Assembly (NCBI GenBank): GCA_964532155.1
Contig: CAZHGN010000067.1
Span: forward strand, 1-5,076
Origin: HGM11416 sp964532155
Lineage (GTDB): Bacteria > Bacillota > Clostridia > Christensenellales > Borkfalkiaceae
DNA length: 5,076 nt
Reading direction: 5' to 3'
Shown: positions 4,402 through 5,076 of the stretch, in pieces
Numbering within the stretch: position 1 is the stretch's first letter
Layout: the number at the start of each line of letters is the position of its first letter
Notes under the pieces: generated by a model
Seen by the model: only the letters and a program-made list of their open reading frames with translations
Database searches by the model: none
What the model was told of the DNA's origin: nothing
Program-made: the position numbers and the translations under genes

Positions 4402-4446
4402 AAAAACAAAAAAGTCGGGCTATAGGTCGTTTTTTGCGTATTTGGA
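4402..4446 (+). repeat. Dispersed intergenic repeat, copy E
   Basis: A-rich head (4402-4413), then GTCGGGCTATAGGTCG, then a tail ending GCGTATTTGG. It carries the exact 13-bp core GGGCTATAGGTCG and aligns gap-free with copies A and B. It lies within the predicted leader of the phosphatase gene, so it would be transcribed. Confidence 0.75.
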
Positions 4447-4479
4447 TAAGTGTTTAACGGCAAACTTAGCAATTAAAAA

Positions 4480-4532
4480 GCGGCTAACGGAGGCGGTTAA
4501 GCCGCGTTGAATAGCGACGATTAAGCGGCTAA
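4480..4532 (+). promoter_or_regulatory. Mutually exclusive hairpins before the phosphatase start
   Basis: AAGCGGCTAA occurs at 4478 and again at 4523, with TTAAGCCGC (4497-4505) between. Hairpin 1 pairs GCGGCTAAC (4480-4488) with GTTAAGCCGC (4496-4505), one bulge, and exposes GGAGGCG in the loop. Hairpin 2 pairs 4497-4505 with GCGGCTAA (4525-4532), one bulge, ending 9 nt before the ribosome binding site. They share the middle strand and cannot form together. AGCCGCTTT (4265-4273) is also a perfect partner for AAAGCGGCT (4477-4485). This resembles a switch controlling translation; there is no T-run for termination. Confidence 0.4.
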
Positions 4533-4553
4533 TAAAAAATGGGGGTGCAAAAA

Positions 4554-5076
4554 ATGAAATATTACGTCGTAGCCGACGTTCACGGCTTTTATACGGAACT
4601 GCGCAGCGCTCTTGCCGAAAAGGGCTTTTTTAGTGATACCGAGCCTCGCAAATTGATTATTTGCGGCGATCTTTTCGACCGCGGAAGGGAAGCGCCTCAA
4701 CTGCAAGCGTTTATCGTCGAACTGATGAAAAACGACGAAGTCATTCTCATTCGCGGCAACCACGAGGATCTGATGCTCGAACTTATCGACGATTGGGAAA
4801 GCAAGGCGTATTTGCTGTCATACCACAATTCGAACGGCACGGTTGACACCGTTCTGCAACTTACCGAAACGCCGGGGCTTTACCCGGTGAACGCGGCACG
4901 CGTTAGGCAAAAACTCATCGAAACGCCATTTCTTGCCGAGATTATTCCGGCAATGCTCGATTATTACGAGACCGAAAATTACGTTTTCGTTCACGGCTGG
5001 ATTCCTTGCCAAATGCTCGGCAGCGGAGGTCGGCTGAGCGTTTACTCGGCTATCGACGGCTGGCGCGAGGCGAGCC
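4554..5076 (+). CDS. PPP-type metallophosphoesterase, C-terminus beyond the window
   Basis: The first 174 codons of an open frame that runs off the window. It belongs to the calcineurin-like metallophosphoesterases, close to bacterial Ser/Thr phosphatases (PrpA/PrpE-like) and ApaH-type hydrolases. It shows the two-metal signature in order: D8-V-H10, GDLFDRG (38-44), GNHE (68-71), and VHGW with H147. The catalytic histidine would be H70. The run DGWREAS at the edge resembles the region after the last metal ligand in related Clostridial proteins. There is no signal peptide, so it should be cytosolic. The substrate could be phosphoserine/threonine proteins or dinucleotide polyphosphates; the motifs alone do not decide. 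ATG 4554 has GGGGGTG 6 nt upstream. Its own strong promoter lies about 300 nt back, with a structured leader between. Confidence 0.93.
   Translation, partial: MKYYVVADVHGFYTELRSALAEKGFFSDTEPRKLIICGDLFDRGREAPQLQAFIVELMKNDEVILIRGNHEDLMLELIDDWESKAYLLSYHNSNGTVDTVLQLTETPGLYPVNAARVRQKLIETPFLAEIIPAMLDYYETENYVFVHGWIPCQMLGSGGRLSVYSAIDGWREAS

Larger units (their letters stand above)
4136..4553 (+). other. Intergenic region and long leader of the phosphatase gene
   Basis: No coding sequence supported. It contains the palindrome AAAACGCGTTTT (4162-4173), an inverted repeat (4202-4214), a strong promoter (4217-4245), a second inverted repeat (4281-4293), a hairpin TACGG-GGTG-CCGTA (4365-4378), dispersed repeat copy E (4402-4446), competing GCGGC/GCCGC hairpins (4480-4532), and the ribosome binding site GGGGGTG (4541-4547). 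Confidence 0.8.

Noticed and set aside
4521..5012. Minus-strand and alternative-frame ORFs over the phosphatase region
   Set aside because: The plus-strand frame from 4554 holds the complete metallophosphoesterase signature and runs open to the window edge; the others are shadows.

Overview
The window looks like chromosomal DNA of a Gram-positive, low-to-moderate GC bacterium, most likely an uncultured Clostridia-type member of the Bacillota. The reasons are consensus sigma-A promoters, strong purine-rich ribosome binding sites, a LexA (DinR) box of the Bacillus/Clostridium type (CGAAC-N4-GTTYG), and a Y-family polymerase followed by a YolD-type small protein, a pairing typical of this phylum. 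The species cannot be named from the sequence alone.

Layout. (1) 1-82, minus strand: 5' part of tRNA-Ser(GGA) with a near-perfect promoter. (2) 83-588: a gene-free stretch of tandem and dispersed repeats. (3) 589-1185, minus: a stand-alone DEDDh 3'-5' exonuclease. (4) 1191-1645: a promoter on the plus strand followed by about 330 nt of non-coding, helix-rich sequence ending in a terminator-like hairpin, a candidate small RNA or attenuating leader. (5) 1646-2206, plus: an unrecognised acidic protein with a duplicated coiled-coil module. (6) 2207-2637: hairpins including a good terminator, a dispersed repeat copy, five 14-bp tandem units, and a promoter overlapped by a LexA box. (7) 2638-4135, plus: a two-gene SOS operon encoding a UvrX/UmuC-like Y-family DNA polymerase and a 57-residue YolD-like protein that overlaps it by 8 nt. 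(8) 4136-4553: a strong promoter flanked by inverted repeats, then a leader of about 300 nt containing another dispersed repeat and mutually exclusive hairpins. (9) 4554 to the window end, plus: a PPP-type metallophosphoesterase cut by the edge.

The clearest functional unit is the SOS-regulated translesion polymerase with its small partner. The exonuclease could also act in DNA metabolism but lies in a separate, oppositely oriented unit, so no operon links them. The least explained parts are non-coding: a dispersed intergenic repeat with core GGGCTATAGGTCG present five times in 5 kb, the structured region 1258-1590, and the phosphatase leader.
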